NCBI RefSeq assembly: GCF_022605165.1 | Contig: NC_063072.1 | Span: 2,108,001 to 2,172,000, forward strand | From: Purpureocillium takamizusanense | Taxonomy: Eukaryota > Ascomycota > Sordariomycetes > Hypocreales > Ophiocordycipitaceae | Length of the DNA stretch: 64,000 nucleotides | Direction of reading: 5' to 3' | Shown here: piece after piece, positions 36,238 to 47,800 of the stretch | Position numbering within the stretch: the stretch's first letter is position 1 | Layout of the letters: each line of letters starts with the position of its first letter | Program-made: the position numbers and the translations under genes | Notes under the pieces: generated by a model | Told to the model about the DNA's origin: nothing | What the model saw: only the letters and a program-made list of their open reading frames with translations | The model's database searches: none

Positions 36238-37546
36238 TGAGGTCAGCGGATTGCAGATGGCGCGAGCGGGAGCGTCCCGGGGGTGCAGGTGAGGTGAACG
36301 GAATTGGAGGGGGGGGGGTTCAGAAGTGAGTACTTACTGTGCCCGCCATGGCCAATGGGGAGGAACCTGTATTGTGCGTCGACTCAGCAGCTGGAGCGTC
36401 GTCACTGGCGAGGGTCAAGGGCGTTGTGAGTCACGGGCGGCCCGGCCGGTCGGTTTTCCAGGTACAAGACGAGGGGCTTTATACGCAGGCAACACAGTCC
36501 TCGTTCCGCAGGGGCACGAAATATATTGTTACCGTCGGTACAGTCAGTCGATACGAAAGCCTTGTTATCTAATCCGCAATTGAGCATCTCGCCGGGTCCG
36601 TGTCTGGCGATGTGGAGGGGTTCAGTCAGTCATTCATTCCGGCTTTTTTTTTTCTGGGTCGAAGGGTCCTCAATGGAGAGGGGGGTCCACGATACATGCC
36701 GGCCCAGCACACCTGAAAGCCGGTCCCGGTATCCGATACCTGGCCAGCCCTTTCCAGACCCTTGCCGACGTCGGTCTCGCGTGGTTGTCGACCAGCGACG
36801 ACGGCCGCTGACCAACAAGCGGGCCCTGCGCCTCAGGAGGAGTCCGTCACCGCTTCCTTCGCGTGCATCATCCCCCGCCATCGTACATTCCTCCTCCTAT
36901 TCTTCGAGGAATCACAACGGGCGTTTCAGTGCATCATCGTAGAAGACCAGGGAAGGTAGCACCTCGTTTGTATACGTATTGATTCGGCTGGTCACGAGGG
37001 CACGGGAGTGCACCGCACAATCTACCCCAGTCCCCGATCAACGCCGCGGTGAGGCGCGGCATCCTACCTATGGTGCCACCAGACGGTCCGGATAAGTCGT
37101 TGGCCGACCTTGCAGCATGTCCCATCACACTGCTGAGGGGCACCCGCAGCAGCAGGAGCAGTCACTTGGCGCCTCCTTCCTGACCTCATCATCCCAAACT
37201 CCTCCGTGAGATGCTGGCCCGAAAGTTACCACTGTCGCCTCACCGCTTTCATCTCCCACTTCATGTGCAATTGTTTCTCAGTATATTTCTTCAGTTCTCT
37301 CCATCACTCTAGACCTAGGTGTAAGGTATTTGGTAAGTCGGTGCGACCGTCTTCACTTCTCGTAGAGTAGCAATCGGCCCTAACTTTCATCGTCGTGCGG
37401 GTCCATCCGGTCGTTGGTTCTATAGGCTAACTACCCGATGCCGGTAGACTTGTTGTCCAGGGCTGGCTGTTTTAGCAAGAGTAAGATTTATTTATCGGCG
37501 GTGCCTTACTACCTTGCGACCGTCACCACCCTATTATACCGCTGCC
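36238..37546. other. Divergent intergenic region, TRP2 / APH-like
   Basis: 1.3 kb containing a perfect CPC1/GCN4 heptamer near the TRP2 end, a G run near 36309-36318 and a T run near 36644. The right third (about 37200-37546) is noticeably more AT-rich. A palindromic ACCTAGGT is at about 37313-37320. No gene is recognised. Confidence 0.55.
36427..36433. promoter_or_regulatory. CPC1/GCN4-type site TGAGTCA upstream of TRP2
   Basis: A perfect heptamer, extended to GTGAGTCAC, 190 bp upstream of the anthranilate synthase ATG. Tryptophan genes are classic cross-pathway-control targets in fungi. Binding is inferred from sequence and position only. Confidence 0.6.
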
Positions 37547-38260
37547 ATGTCTGGGAAAGAAGCTCAAGAGGAAGGGTGCATTGCCACGACCTTTGAGAGG
37601 AAGTACTATCAACGTGGGAGCGCGTTCATCAAGAGGAGCCTACGTCCTAATGAGTTTCGCACCGGATACCGTGGTCTTCACGTCCCTTGTCTTGGGAAGG
37701 AACGCCTGATGAACGAAGGAGAATCACTACAATTCGTACGACAGCACACCGATATCCCCGTCCCGACTGTATACTGCCACTTTGAAGATGACGGGGCATA
37801 CTATCTGATCACGGAATACATCGAAGGCGTGAGCATGTCTGAGCTTTCAGAGGCAAAGAAAGCCGTCGTATACAAAGAGCTTGAAAGCCAGTTGTCGAAG
37901 CTGAAGATGCTAAAGTCCTACCGTATTGGTGGACCTTCAGGAATTGTGATACCTCCATATAGAGTTATGCGATGTATAGAGACCGACCACTGGGATCTAC
38001 GGGTCTCGGACCAGGAAGAATACGTCTTCTGCCACAACGACCTGTCTCAACAAAATGTCATCGTCGACCCCGATACGCTCGGCATCAAGGCCATTATTGA
38101 TTGGGAATACGCTGGCTTCTTTCCGCCCCAATTCGAATTTCCCTTCTACTCCAGGCTCGGCCCCTCATCGGCAATCAACGGCGAGGTGGATGATTCCCAA
38201 GATTTACTTCGGTTCCTTCGTTCTCAAGAACGCGCGAGTCACCTGACAGCGCAGGACTAG
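37547..38260 (+). CDS. Aminoglycoside phosphotransferase (APH)-family kinase-like protein
   Basis: A single exon of 237 aa; I chose the ATG at 37547 because the frame upstream opens only with a TTG. The fold markers of the APH/choline-kinase-like family are present: YYLITEYIEGVSMSEL (hinge), FCHNDLSQQNVIVD with the catalytic D165 in H-N-D-x-x-x-x-N, and AIIDWEYAGFFP carrying the metal-binding Asp. A basic/aromatic N-lobe start (YYQRGSAFIKRSLRP) keeps a candidate ATP-binding Lys. At 237 aa it is shorter than many fungal members, which run near 280-450 aa, mainly through a short N-lobe. These families are widely expanded in filamentous ascomycetes; substrates are mostly unknown, and the name does not imply drug resistance. 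Base composition is less GC-rich than in neighbouring genes, which could mean weak expression or acquisition. Confidence 0.85.
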   Translation: MSGKEAQEEGCIATTFERKYYQRGSAFIKRSLRPNEFRTGYRGLHVPCLGKERLMNEGESLQFVRQHTDIPVPTVYCHFEDDGAYYLITEYIEGVSMSELSEAKKAVVYKELESQLSKLKMLKSYRIGGPSGIVIPPYRVMRCIETDHWDLRVSDQEEYVFCHNDLSQQNVIVDPDTLGIKAIIDWEYAGFFPPQFEFPFYSRLGPSSAINGEVDDSQDLLRFLRSQERASHLTAQD

Positions 38261-38582
38261 TACTTGTTGGAATAGCACAGCACGGGGAAGATCGAGACGC
38301 GGGGGGGCACCTCCCATCGAAAAGCTTGTTGGGTCCGCGAGGAGCAGCGATTCCGCGAGCCGGTGGCACAAATAAAAGCAGAGCAGCACCGGTTGCGACA
38401 CAGACGACCGAGACCAGACAATGCCGCTCGATAGGCGGGCATAGTTCGCCAAGCACATGTTCTGGCTGGTGCACAGCAATGTACACTCGAGCTCCACGTA
38501 TGCGTTCCGTGGCGGCGGCCATGAGTACCTACATACGTATCTTATATGACTCCCAAAACGTAGCAGCATCGACTTCAGTCCC
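38261..38582. other. Short convergent 3' region
   Basis: Between the stops of the APH-like gene and the next minus-strand gene. Nothing recognised. Confidence 0.55.
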
Positions 38583-39216
38583 TCAGCTTTCCACACCAAG
38601 GGCCTTGACGCCGACGATCCGGCCCTCCTCCCGCGTCACTACCCAGTACTCCACGCGCGTCTGGTCCCTCGTCACGCGATACACCCGCACGTCGTTGCCC
38701 CGGCTCGCCTCCCGCACCGCGTCGATGACCTTGCCGTACCGCCCGTTCGAGTCCCAGTCCAGCGGGTCCATGATGTCGATCTCGGCCGCGTTGGTGTCCC
38801 AATGGTGAATGAGCTTGGCGAACTCGGCTGGCAGCGCGCGAGAGAATTCCCGTCAGCGAATCGTCCCTTTCTCAAAAGAAGATGGTATTTTTCAGGCTTC
38901 GGGACAAGCAGCGGGCCCCCAAGAGTCGTTGCAGATAGGCAACCTCTGCGAGTTAGGGGGGAAACCTACTCTCGTCTGGCAGGTCGCTGCCCGAGTACTT
39001 GAGCGAAACCGCCTCAAACGGCTCGTCCGCGTCGCTCACGTACACCTCGCTCTGGCACACTTTGCTGATAGCACTGGGCGCCTCCATCCCCGCGTCCATG
39101 GCCTTGAACTGCGTCTTGGAGCCTCCCGCCGCCTGACTCTGCGCGTGCGCCTTACCCTCGTCCAGGTCCTTGTTCGCCTTGTCGAGAAACGCCATGTAGT
39201 CTTCGTCGCTCGCCAT
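38583..39216 (-). CDS. Small conserved ascomycete protein, function unknown
   Basis: Two exons, 38970-39216 and 38583-38827, separated by a 142-nt intron (GTAGGT...CTGCCAG), give 163 aa. The protein begins MASDEDYMAFLDKANKD, is acidic overall and has no membrane segment or known domain. Blocks that look conserved are YVSDADEPFEAVSLKY, FAKLIHHWD and VRVYRVTRDQTRVEYWVV. I recall similar short proteins with an S-D-A-D-E-P-F-E-P-V-S-L block across Sordariomycetes and Eurotiomycetes, all uncharacterised. The C-terminal half (GKVIDAVREA..., VRVYRV..., VEYWVV) has an alternating alpha/beta pattern that suggests a small folded domain. The frame stays open upstream of the chosen ATG, but the extension is Arg/Pro-rich and looks like leader. 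It sits tail-to-tail with the APH-like gene. Confidence 0.75.
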
Positions 39217-39847
39217 GGTTCTGCCGCGCGGGGCTGCTCGCCTGGCGGTGATCTGGCCACGGGATTGGCGAAGCTGACGGAGATGAGCTGGGGGAGGGGT
39301 AATGGCGATCGGAGCTGGGCCTCGTGGATGCGCAGCGCTGAGGAAGGCGCCGCCGGGATGCAGAATTGAGCGTCTGTTTCTGGTCGTGGTCACGCACTGC
39401 CTTGGACTAATCCGCATATGAAGTGCACTTTCGAGGAGAGTGGCTGAGAATGATGTTGTCGAGTGTGATGTCTGAGCATCTTTGGCTCCGGGTTGGGCTG
39501 CCCTGCTGGGAGCTTACAGGTGGGGTGACGTCAAGGTACCAAGGCAGGCGACACAGCCGTTGATCCCCACCAAAAATTTGTACTGCATATCTGGCGAGAC
39601 TGACTGGGGTGGGGTTGGGCCACAGCACCACCGTACGATGACCTCGATTGCACAAGCGAGTACAGGACTTTGAGATGTAGACATCAACATTATTGGGAAT
39701 CTCTTTTTATTTTTGTCGTTCGTCCCTCTAGCTGGATTCATTTTGTTCATCCCATTATGAAACCCAATCCAGCCCAACGCAAGGCAGAAACAACCCTCTG
39801 ACACCGATGCAATGGCCAAGACACAAAAGGAAGCATAGCCGCCGCTT
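39217..39847. other. Intergenic region downstream of RPL3
   Basis: 0.6 kb between two minus-strand genes, AT-rich near 39690-39750 as expected for an RPL3 3' end. No gene recognised. Confidence 0.55.
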
Positions 39848-41280
39848 TTACGCGGAAGCCAGGTCCTTCTTGAGGGTACCCTGGTACTGCTTCTTCTCCG
39901 CCGGCGTCTGGAACGCGCCGTGTCCGAACTCGGACGAGGTATCGATCCACTTGAGGTTGATCTTCTCCAGGGCGCGGCGAGAGGTGTGGGTGAACATGGA
40001 CTTGCGCAGGGTCATGACACGCTTCTTGACACCAGGGATGGAGCCCTTGAGCATGACGAAGTCGTTGTTGATCTCGCCATAGCGGACGAAGCCACCCAGA
40101 CTGAGAAGAAAATGTTAGCAATTGCTAGTGATTTCGAGCAGGTCAGGCTGCAACTTACGGGGTAATCTTCTTCTTGGTGACATCGATCTCGGTAGAGGCG
40201 TTGTCCTCAGCATCGCCCTTACCAATGCGGTACACCTTGTGGTTGACCGAGGTACGGTGGTGGTAACCCATCTGACCAGCACGGGCAACAGTCCACTGAA
40301 CGTGGGACGGGTGCCAGGCACCGATACAAGCAACCTTGCGGAGACCCTTGTGCGTCTTGCGAGGAAGCTTCTTAGTGCCCCAGCGGGCGGTGACACCGTT
40401 GAAGCCGTGGCCCTTTGTGACGGCGATGACGTCGATCATCTCATCCTGCTCGAAGATGGTGTCGATGCCGACGGGCTTCTCGAAGAGGTCCTTGCCGAAG
40501 TCGACCTTGTCGGCGACGGAGCCGCCGTTGATCTGGATCTCCATGAGGTGGGCCTTCTTCTGCTTGAGGGGCGTCTTGCGGATCTGGGTGTGGGCGAGGA
40601 CGCGGACGACGGTGCAGTACTTCTTGATGCGCTCGAGCTCGCGGGTGATGGAGGCGCCGCTGCTCTCGGAGTGCTTCTTGGCGTACTTGGTGAAAGCCTT
40701 CTTCTTGCTCTTGTACCAGTTCTTGTAGAAGCGGCGCTTGACCTCGTCGCTCAAGTGCTCGGCCCAGACAGTGGTGAGGGAGCGGAGACCACGGGGAGTC
40801 TCGATGTAGCCAACAAGACCAACAACAATCATCTAGGTAAAGATGTTAGCCATAGGCACAAAGCCAAGCGGGCTGCATTGTTCGTACAGGTGGCGTATCG
40901 ACGACCGTGACGGCCTCAACAACTTCCTTCTTGTTTGCCTTCGCGCCGGGTCGGTCGAGGTCACGAACGATCGTGGTCATACCGGCCTTGTAGCCCATGG
41001 CGGCCGTCAGGTGGACGGGCTTCTTGGGGTCATCCTTGGGGAAGCTGGGCAGGAGACCATGCGTTAGCAAATTTTCTTACGACTCTCGTCCTCAAAGTGT
41101 CACCCATGAGCCGAGGGGGGACCAAGCACTTACGACTTGACCTTGCCGCGGTGGCGGGCAGCGCGCTTCCGCGGCAGGAAGGCCAGGGAGCCATGTCGGG
41201 GAGCCTCGAACTTCCGGTGCTGTCAAAGCGCATCAGTATTTCCGTGAATGAACTCGTCGTCGAGATATACTCACACTCAT
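39848..41280 (-). CDS. RPL3: 60S ribosomal protein L3 (uL3)
   Basis: Five exons, 41275-41280, 41134-41219, 40888-41044, 40159-40832 and 39848-40100, join in phase to 391 aa, the usual size. The first exon is only 6 nt (Met-Ser). The protein lies at the peptidyl-transferase side of the large subunit. Visible hallmarks are [90 protein letters not shown] (holding the histidine that is methylated in yeast) and GYHHRT. The four introns of 55-89 nt lie toward the gene ends, mostly the 5' end, as in many fungal ribosomal protein genes. Codon choice is strongly biased, and this opens a long antisense frame that should not be annotated. The stop is TAA after LASA. Confidence 0.98.
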
Positions 41281-41911
41281 TTTGGGCGGCTGGTGCTTGA
41301 CAGTTAGTATGTAGAGTCCAAGCCTGTGTGCTGTGAGAGGACGAGAGGGTTTTTGAACAATTTGTGGGCGAAATTTTAAGCGAGACCAGCGAACAGGTAG
41401 TGCGTGGGCTGGTCCGTGCAGCGCGCTATCCCTGATTGGGGTGCCACTTGCTGGCCCACCAGGGCAAAAGTTTCACCGAGCCTCACCGCATTCTGGACCG
41501 AGTGTGGCGGGAATATTTCCCCAATCACGTGATTTCCAAGTTGCAGAATGCTGTCAAGCATATCTGCCAGGTGCAGAACAAACGTGAGCGGGAAATAGCC
41601 TAGGAGGCCGCACCAACTCGGTTGCGGGCTCCCTCCAAATGCCACGCATTCACGTTACGGGCCCCACCATTCAGAGTTAAATCCATCGAGTTGCTGAGAA
41701 GCTGCCGAGTGTAACTACCTACAGTAACGGATATCGTACGCGATTGGCTGTGTAGCCAAAAGAGACCTCATAAAGACCAAACCAACCACCCTGTCACCAA
41801 AGGCCGTCGGCCGAACTCCACGTGACAAAGGGAATTACATTTTAAGCGATGCAAGTGCAGCCGCCAGGGGAAGCCAGAAACTCGTCAAAATCAGCCGTAC
41901 CTTTTCATGCC
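41281..41911. other. RPL3 promoter and 3' region of the corepressor gene
   Basis: 0.6 kb between two minus-strand genes. The sequence upstream of RPL3 is moderately AT-rich. No gene recognised. Confidence 0.55.
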
Positions 41912-44876
41912 CTACTCCGTCTTGGGGACCGTGGCTGAGGAGCCGTTGACGCCGGCATTGGTGGGCGTCGTTGTCTTCCCGTCAGCCGAGCCAGGAGCCG
42001 GAGCGGACCCATTGGTAAGAACTGCCTTCTTATCGTCTTCGCCGCTGTCGTCGTAGTCCTCGTCAACATCCATCGTCCTCGCCGCTCTCTCGGGCTCAGC
42101 AGAGGCTGGGGCTGCAGGGGCGGGAGCGGACTGCTCGGCTGCGGGCCGCTCCTCCTTTGGGGCTGGCCCTGCAGACGCCTTTTCTTGCGAAACGCCTTGC
42201 ATGGGTTCCGCGGCTTGTTGCATGGGTGGAAGCTGGCTGGGGCCAACTGGCTGAGGGTGATGCGCAGCCTCCGACGGATGATAGCTATCGCTGGCTGCCC
42301 GGCGCTCCTCTACCTTCCGCGGTTCCTCGACCCGGCGCTGTTCGTCAATGCGACGGGACTCGGATGAGTTGCGACGGTAGGCGTCACGAGGGGGAGTCGA
42401 TGGCCGTCGATGTCTCATATCATCAAGGCGAGCGCGGTTCTCCTCGTTCGCCTGCTTCTTGGCCGCGCTCTCCTCCTCCCACTCACGCATCCGCTTTGGG
42501 CCAACAGACGGTGGACGATCATCCAGACGCTGAGCGGGGTTCTCCGGCGGCCCAGCTGTTGGAGCCTGTCCACCCTCTGCTCCAGCCTGGGGCGGAGCCT
42601 CTGGGTGGTGAGGATAGGCTGGCGGAGGAGGTTGGTGCTGGGGATACGCGGACTTGGGAGAGGGCATGCGGTTTTCATGAGCGCCGCGACCATCAGCGCG
42701 AGGGCTGTTGTTGGGCCGGAAGGGAGCCATGCCGTTGGGGGGAGGGTTGGCTCCATTCGCGGCGTGGGATGGAGAGGCACCACTCCAGAGGGGGTTGACA
42801 ACCCGGCGATCACCACCCGGCGGCGGGGGTGGCCCCTGCTGCGACGGGGGAGGAGGCGGCGGACCCTGCGAATACTGATGACCGGCAGGTGCGGGAGACG
42901 GCCCACGACGCGCGGGGCCGGGGCCCCCGCGGCCTGCATCGGGATACTGCTGCTGTCGCATTTGTTGTTCCTGCTGAGGGCTGGGCTGTCGCTGGGGAGG
43001 CGGAGGAGGCCCGCGGAACTGCTCCCGGCCGTCATAGGGGTTCGGTGGTTGCGGAGGCGGGTTGACATTTGACAAGCCCCGGGCCCAATTCTCGCCGGCG
43101 CCGGCAGGCGGAGGCGGGGGACCCGAAGACGGAGGTTGCTGGGTAGAGCCTCCCCACTGAGGTCCAACAGGGCCGGTAGGACCCGCGGCCTGATAAGCGT
43201 GTGGGTGAACGTCGGCCGGCTGGGGCGCCGGGGGTGCGCCTCCATTGTTTCCACCGGAGCGGAGGAGCTGAAGACGGGCCTTGATGTGAGGATTGCCGGG
43301 GTCAAGCTCAGCGGCACGCTGATACGCGTCAAGAGCGTCGGCGATCTGGTTGTTACACGATTCGTACTTGAAGCCAAGTCAGATTTATAGTCCCATCGAA
43401 CGCAGCAAGTTGGCAAACAGCAACTTACCAGTGTGCCAAGGTCATACCAAACCTCGGAGATGTACGGGTTCAGGCGGATGGCGCGCGAGTAGGCGTCGAG
43501 AGCATCACGGTATTGGTTGATCTGATAGTACAGCACTCCAATAGAGCACCAGAACGTGGGGTTTTTACCATCCCGATAGACAGCCTGCTGGTACGCCTCA
43601 TACGCCTTGGGATACTTTTGCTGCGACATATAGCAGCGGCCAAGCAGATACCAGCTCTGGGCGTCGGAATTGTCTAACGCCTTTGTCAGTACACAAACCC
43701 ACGATGGACGAGGCGGTGAAACTTACCAGCGCTGACAGACTTCTCCAGGTATTGGATTGCCCTATCCTGTGTTTCATAGGCGGTGCTCTGTTGATGGTGC
43801 AGCCAGCCCAACTGCTGCAGGACCTTGGCGTGGTTGGGTGAATGATCCAGCACACGCTGATAGGCGGCCTTGGCGCTGTCAAACTAGATGGAAAGGTTAG
43901 CGATCCGCATGAGATGAGCCTAAGGGTGTCATCACTTACGTCCTTCTGCTGCTCGTGCACATGGCCAATCTGGAACCAAATATCCTCCTGGGTCAACGGT
44001 CCAGGAGGAGAGTTGACGATGTACTTGAAGCACTGAGGGGGCGGTTAGTAGTCGCGAACGTATGTCCCTCGCTCGATGGCGGGGCCATACCTCAAGACTC
44101 TGGTTGAACTTTGACTGCTGTTTATAGATTATTCCGAGGCGAAAATAAATCTCGTTCGCCTTTTCGAAGTCGGGCTGGATTTGCATGACTTGGGAGAAGG
44201 CCTCTTCGGCATAATCGTAACTCCCATAACGATCATACAAAATACCGATGCCATACCAAAGCATTGGGTCCTACGGGGGGGTTAAACTGGGGATTGTTCG
44301 GTCGAATACTAGCAGGGTTTACAAACCTTGGGATCACGAAGGTTGACGAGTGCCTGTTGGTACGCATCGTACGCCTTCTGGAGGTTCTCAGTCATGAGAT
44401 AGCAATGTCCTGTCGCAACAGTCAGTATGGTACCAAGGAATAGACTTTTATGAAGAACAGAGCTGTACCAAGGTTTCCCCAAGCCTCGCCATTGTTCTGT
44501 TCCAGTTGAACAATGGCCCGGAAGAACTCAAGGGCCTTGTCGAAGGCCTCACGGCCCTTGAGAAGCATGCCGATGGCGTTCATGGCGGCAGTCGAGCTGG
44601 GGTTGGCTTGCAAGGCGCGCTCGTAGGCATGCATGGCCTCGTCGGGGACACGAAGCAGTTCTGAGAAACTCCCTGGACTGCGAGTCAACATGTGATGAAG
44701 CCGGGGCGCCGTTTGCGCTCGAGGATGCACATACCAATCTGCAGCCAGACAGCCTCGTTCATAGCGTTTATCTGGTGCGCGGGTGCGAAATGGCCAGGCT
44801 GAACATTCTGCGGAGGGGCCACTTGGGCCTGATGCTGCATCTGCATCATGGTGGGCGATGGGTGATGGTTTGCCAT
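41912..44876 (-). CDS. rcm-1: Cyc8/Ssn6-type general transcriptional corepressor (RCM-1)
   Basis: Eight exons join in phase to 852 aa: 44735-44876, 44469-44672, 44327-44409, 44091-44270, 43940-44032, 43727-43883, 43429-43673 and 41912-43366. The N-terminal ~400 residues are a tandem TPR array; clear pieces are AVWLQIGSFSELL, EAWGNLGHCYLMTENLQKAY, MLWYGIGILYDRYGSYDYAE, DIWFQIGHVHEQQKD and SWYLLGRCYMSQQKYPKAYE. The rest is Pro/Gln-rich and then charged (KRMREWEEE, RRPSTPPRDAYRRNSSESRR), ending VPKTE. In yeast Cyc8 joins Tup1 and is recruited by DNA-binding repressors; the Neurospora orthologue RCM-1 affects growth and conidiation. All seven introns are 53-62 nt and fall within the TPR region. 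The 5' flank is 8.7 kb without a recognisable gene. Confidence 0.96.
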
Positions 44877-47800
44877 TTCCGGGATGCGAGAGCGGGAAGC
44901 GACAGGCGTGGGCGAGGGACTCGGCGATGCTTGTGCGTCGCTGGCGGCCGACGGTTGTCGCTAAGTGCCGATCGATGGTGGCGCCAGCAGTGACGCAGCG
45001 ACGGCGATGGAGGCCGCAGGCTCGCGGGGAGAGATGCGATGGAGTTCAATGCCTTGGTGGTTGGGTTGCCAGCGCAGAGGCGGTCGGCGCATGCACACAA
45101 GAGGTGGCCCGAGAAGCGCCCGCCACCGGGATTAAGCAGGGCACACGTCAAGGCCAGGCAGTGGGAAAATCGCAGAGCGGCGCGGATGCGGAAGCAGAGG
45201 CCAGTGGAGGGCACGCCGGGGCGCGGTCCAGAGGCGAGGAGCGGAGGGTGAGGGCGTCGAGGATCAAGTCTGGCCAGCGGCAACGAAGCCGTCTCGGGAG
45301 TTGGCAGAAATTGGGGGTGAAGGAGGAAGAAGGAGACGGAGACGGGTCATTGGGGAGAGGCTGTCCTGGCTGGTGGAGGAAGGACCTGCGCTGCTGGCCT
45401 GGCTGGCAAACTCCCCTTACCCATGAGAATTGGAGGGAACGGGCGCGCTACGTGCACGGGGGGGTAGCGTGGTGAAGCGAAGCGGGGCCACCCCTGCCAC
45501 GCCCATCTGGACGGACGGAGGCTTATGGGTGTCCAGGTTGTTGACTGCGAGTGGGGCCGGGGGCCTTGAGCTGGGGTGCTTCGCTCGCCGCCAGGGCTAC
45601 GTATCTGCGCTGAGGTGAGGTGAGGTCGGGTCGGGTCCAGTTCTGGAGCAGTGGGGTGGACCCGCGGGGGGGGGGGCGGCGCTGGAGGAAGCAGCACCAG
45701 GCGCCGGAGCCGGATGCTGCTGGCCGGGGGTTGGTAGGTTGGTTGCCCAGCGGGTTGGTTGGCACCTGGCGCCTCCCCTGTTGCCCTCCACGGGGTGCTG
45801 CCGCGGGACCCAGGCCTGCCGTGCGCTGTCGCGTTGTGCCCTGCCCGCCCTCCACTGTCCTCCATGCCCTGCCTGGGGTGGTTGTCATGCCCGTCCAGGC
45901 TGCCCTGGGCTGGGCGGGCCTGTCGGTCGCGCCCCAGCCTTTCTGCAGCTCACCACCGCTGCCGCCGCCGTCGCCGCCGCCTCCACACACAACAGCTCGG
46001 GGGGGGGCCCAGGGGAGGGGAGGGAACTGCCCGGCTGTGACTAGCGCGGTCGCGCCGGCAGCTTTATTTGCCCGTTGTGTGTCGTGCGCAGGATGAGCGG
46101 TGGCCGTGGACTCCTTGCGCCTGAGCATGTTCGACCGTCATAAACGGAGGTGCTGCAGGAAGTGATCGGTGGCGGGCGAGGCGAGCCTGGCGAGGCCAAA
46201 CTCGACGCCTCTGTGCCGCGCAGCATGAGATGCGATAGCCGGGCATCAGAGACTGATTGCCTGCCTGGGCTGCATGTCGCTCGCTGCGCGGCGCCGGTAC
46301 CACACACGCCTCGCCTTATGCCCACACACGAGCACACACACTCACTCACACTCACTCACACACACAGACGCTCGTCAGTCCACCCCGGCCCGGCGCGTGA
46401 TCGTCAGAGCGTCCGTCCGAGGGCTCGTTTCGAACCACCCTTACTTACAGCCAAACAGTCGCGGCAACCGGAGGAAGCGCTGCCAGGGAGCGTTGCGGCA
46501 GCCTCATCACCAAGGCACGCAGGTCATGGCAAGGCAGGGCGACGCAGGGCCAAGGGCGAGGGGCAAAACTCTCGGCCGGCAGGCTGCGCACATGAGCGGG
46601 TGCGCCGCACCAAAGCACAAGAGACACCTCGCACAACGCCTGTGTGCCGACGACGGGCGTGCGACGTCGGATGGAGGACGGCCGCATGGCCGTCGCCGCC
46701 GTGAGCGCTCTCCGTCTCGACAAGCCGACGACTTGCCCGGGCGAGCGACGCCATCGGCGCACCTAATACTAACTAGCAGGAGCCGTCACCATCCCAGTCT
46801 GCGGCCTCATCCAGGCGCGCGTCCGGGTGTCCCCCTCCTCACATCTGCCGCAGACTGCTGCGCGTCCCATCATGTCCCACAAAGCTGCGAGTGCCTGGTC
46901 GCGCACACGCCAGATTCTGTGGAACGCCCTTTTTGGGTTGCTCCAAAGCAGCCGCGGGCACGGGCGCAGTTTGTGCTCGGTAAAACGACAACGAGGTGGG
47001 TGGTGCCGCTCCGCAATCGAGCTTCCCCCCCTCCCCGTTCAGCCGGCCAGCCAACGTGTGATGACGCTGCGACCCTGCGCGTGTTTGTCCGTCCCAAATG
47101 TCTCTATCTATCCGGTTCCCGTGCAAGCAACAACAGCATAGAGGGCTGGGCGGCCGGCCCCCTCCCTCGCTCCTATGTATTTCGTACTCGGGACTCCGTA
47201 TACTGTACATGGGCGTCGAAATACACGTGCGTCGGCCTTCGTTGATAGATGTGAGTAAGGTGTGCCGGCCGACGGGCGCACCAACCACGCCTGGAGAGGC
47301 GCCGGGTGCCATTCACGGGTTCTGTCCGTCGTGCAGCAGCCCGCGCGGGCATCATCGGCAGCGATGCCCCCCAGGAACCTGCACTGCGGACCCGCACTGC
47401 TCTAGCCCGAGATGCCACTAGTACCACCTAGTTGCTGTGGGCTGCCCGGCTAAGTAAAGTACTAGGTACGTGCGTGTCATGGAGATGGAGGTGTCTCCAG
47501 CCCACTCCACATGGCAGGTTCACTTCCAGAAGCTGCCGGCACTGGTGCCTTCTGCCTGCCTCAAGCAGGCAAGAGAGCGACCGGGCATCATCGGGGAAGA
47601 GCAGCAGCGGCGACTTGCGCGATGGCGACAGTGACGCCGACACTGGTTCGGCCGCCGTCACTTTATTCACGTCACGCGGCAGCAAGGCCGGCCAGGACAC
47701 GACGCTCAACCTGCTCGTGTGCGTTGCCGCAGACCCGCCTGCCCGGCCCCGTGGTGCCAGTCGTCATCCACGTGTCCGCACCGCCCTGCGGCTGCAAATG

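Noticed and set aside
35500..36240. Long plus-strand frame opposite the anthranilate synthase gene
   Set aside because: It is the antisense shadow of a strongly codon-biased gene and resembles no family (Gly/Val/Asp/Leu-rich).
37514..37546. Upstream extension of the APH-like gene
   Set aside because: The extension begins only with TTG and encodes a short Pro/Tyr-rich stretch; the ATG at 37547 is the normal start.
40122..40910. 262-codon plus-strand frame opposite RPL3
   Set aside because: Antisense shadow of RPL3, which is certain; it also crosses RPL3 introns without regard to them.
46274..47245. 323-codon plus-strand frame
   Set aside because: It runs through CACTCA/CACACA simple sequence and Arg/Pro/Ser-rich noise; no family resemblance.
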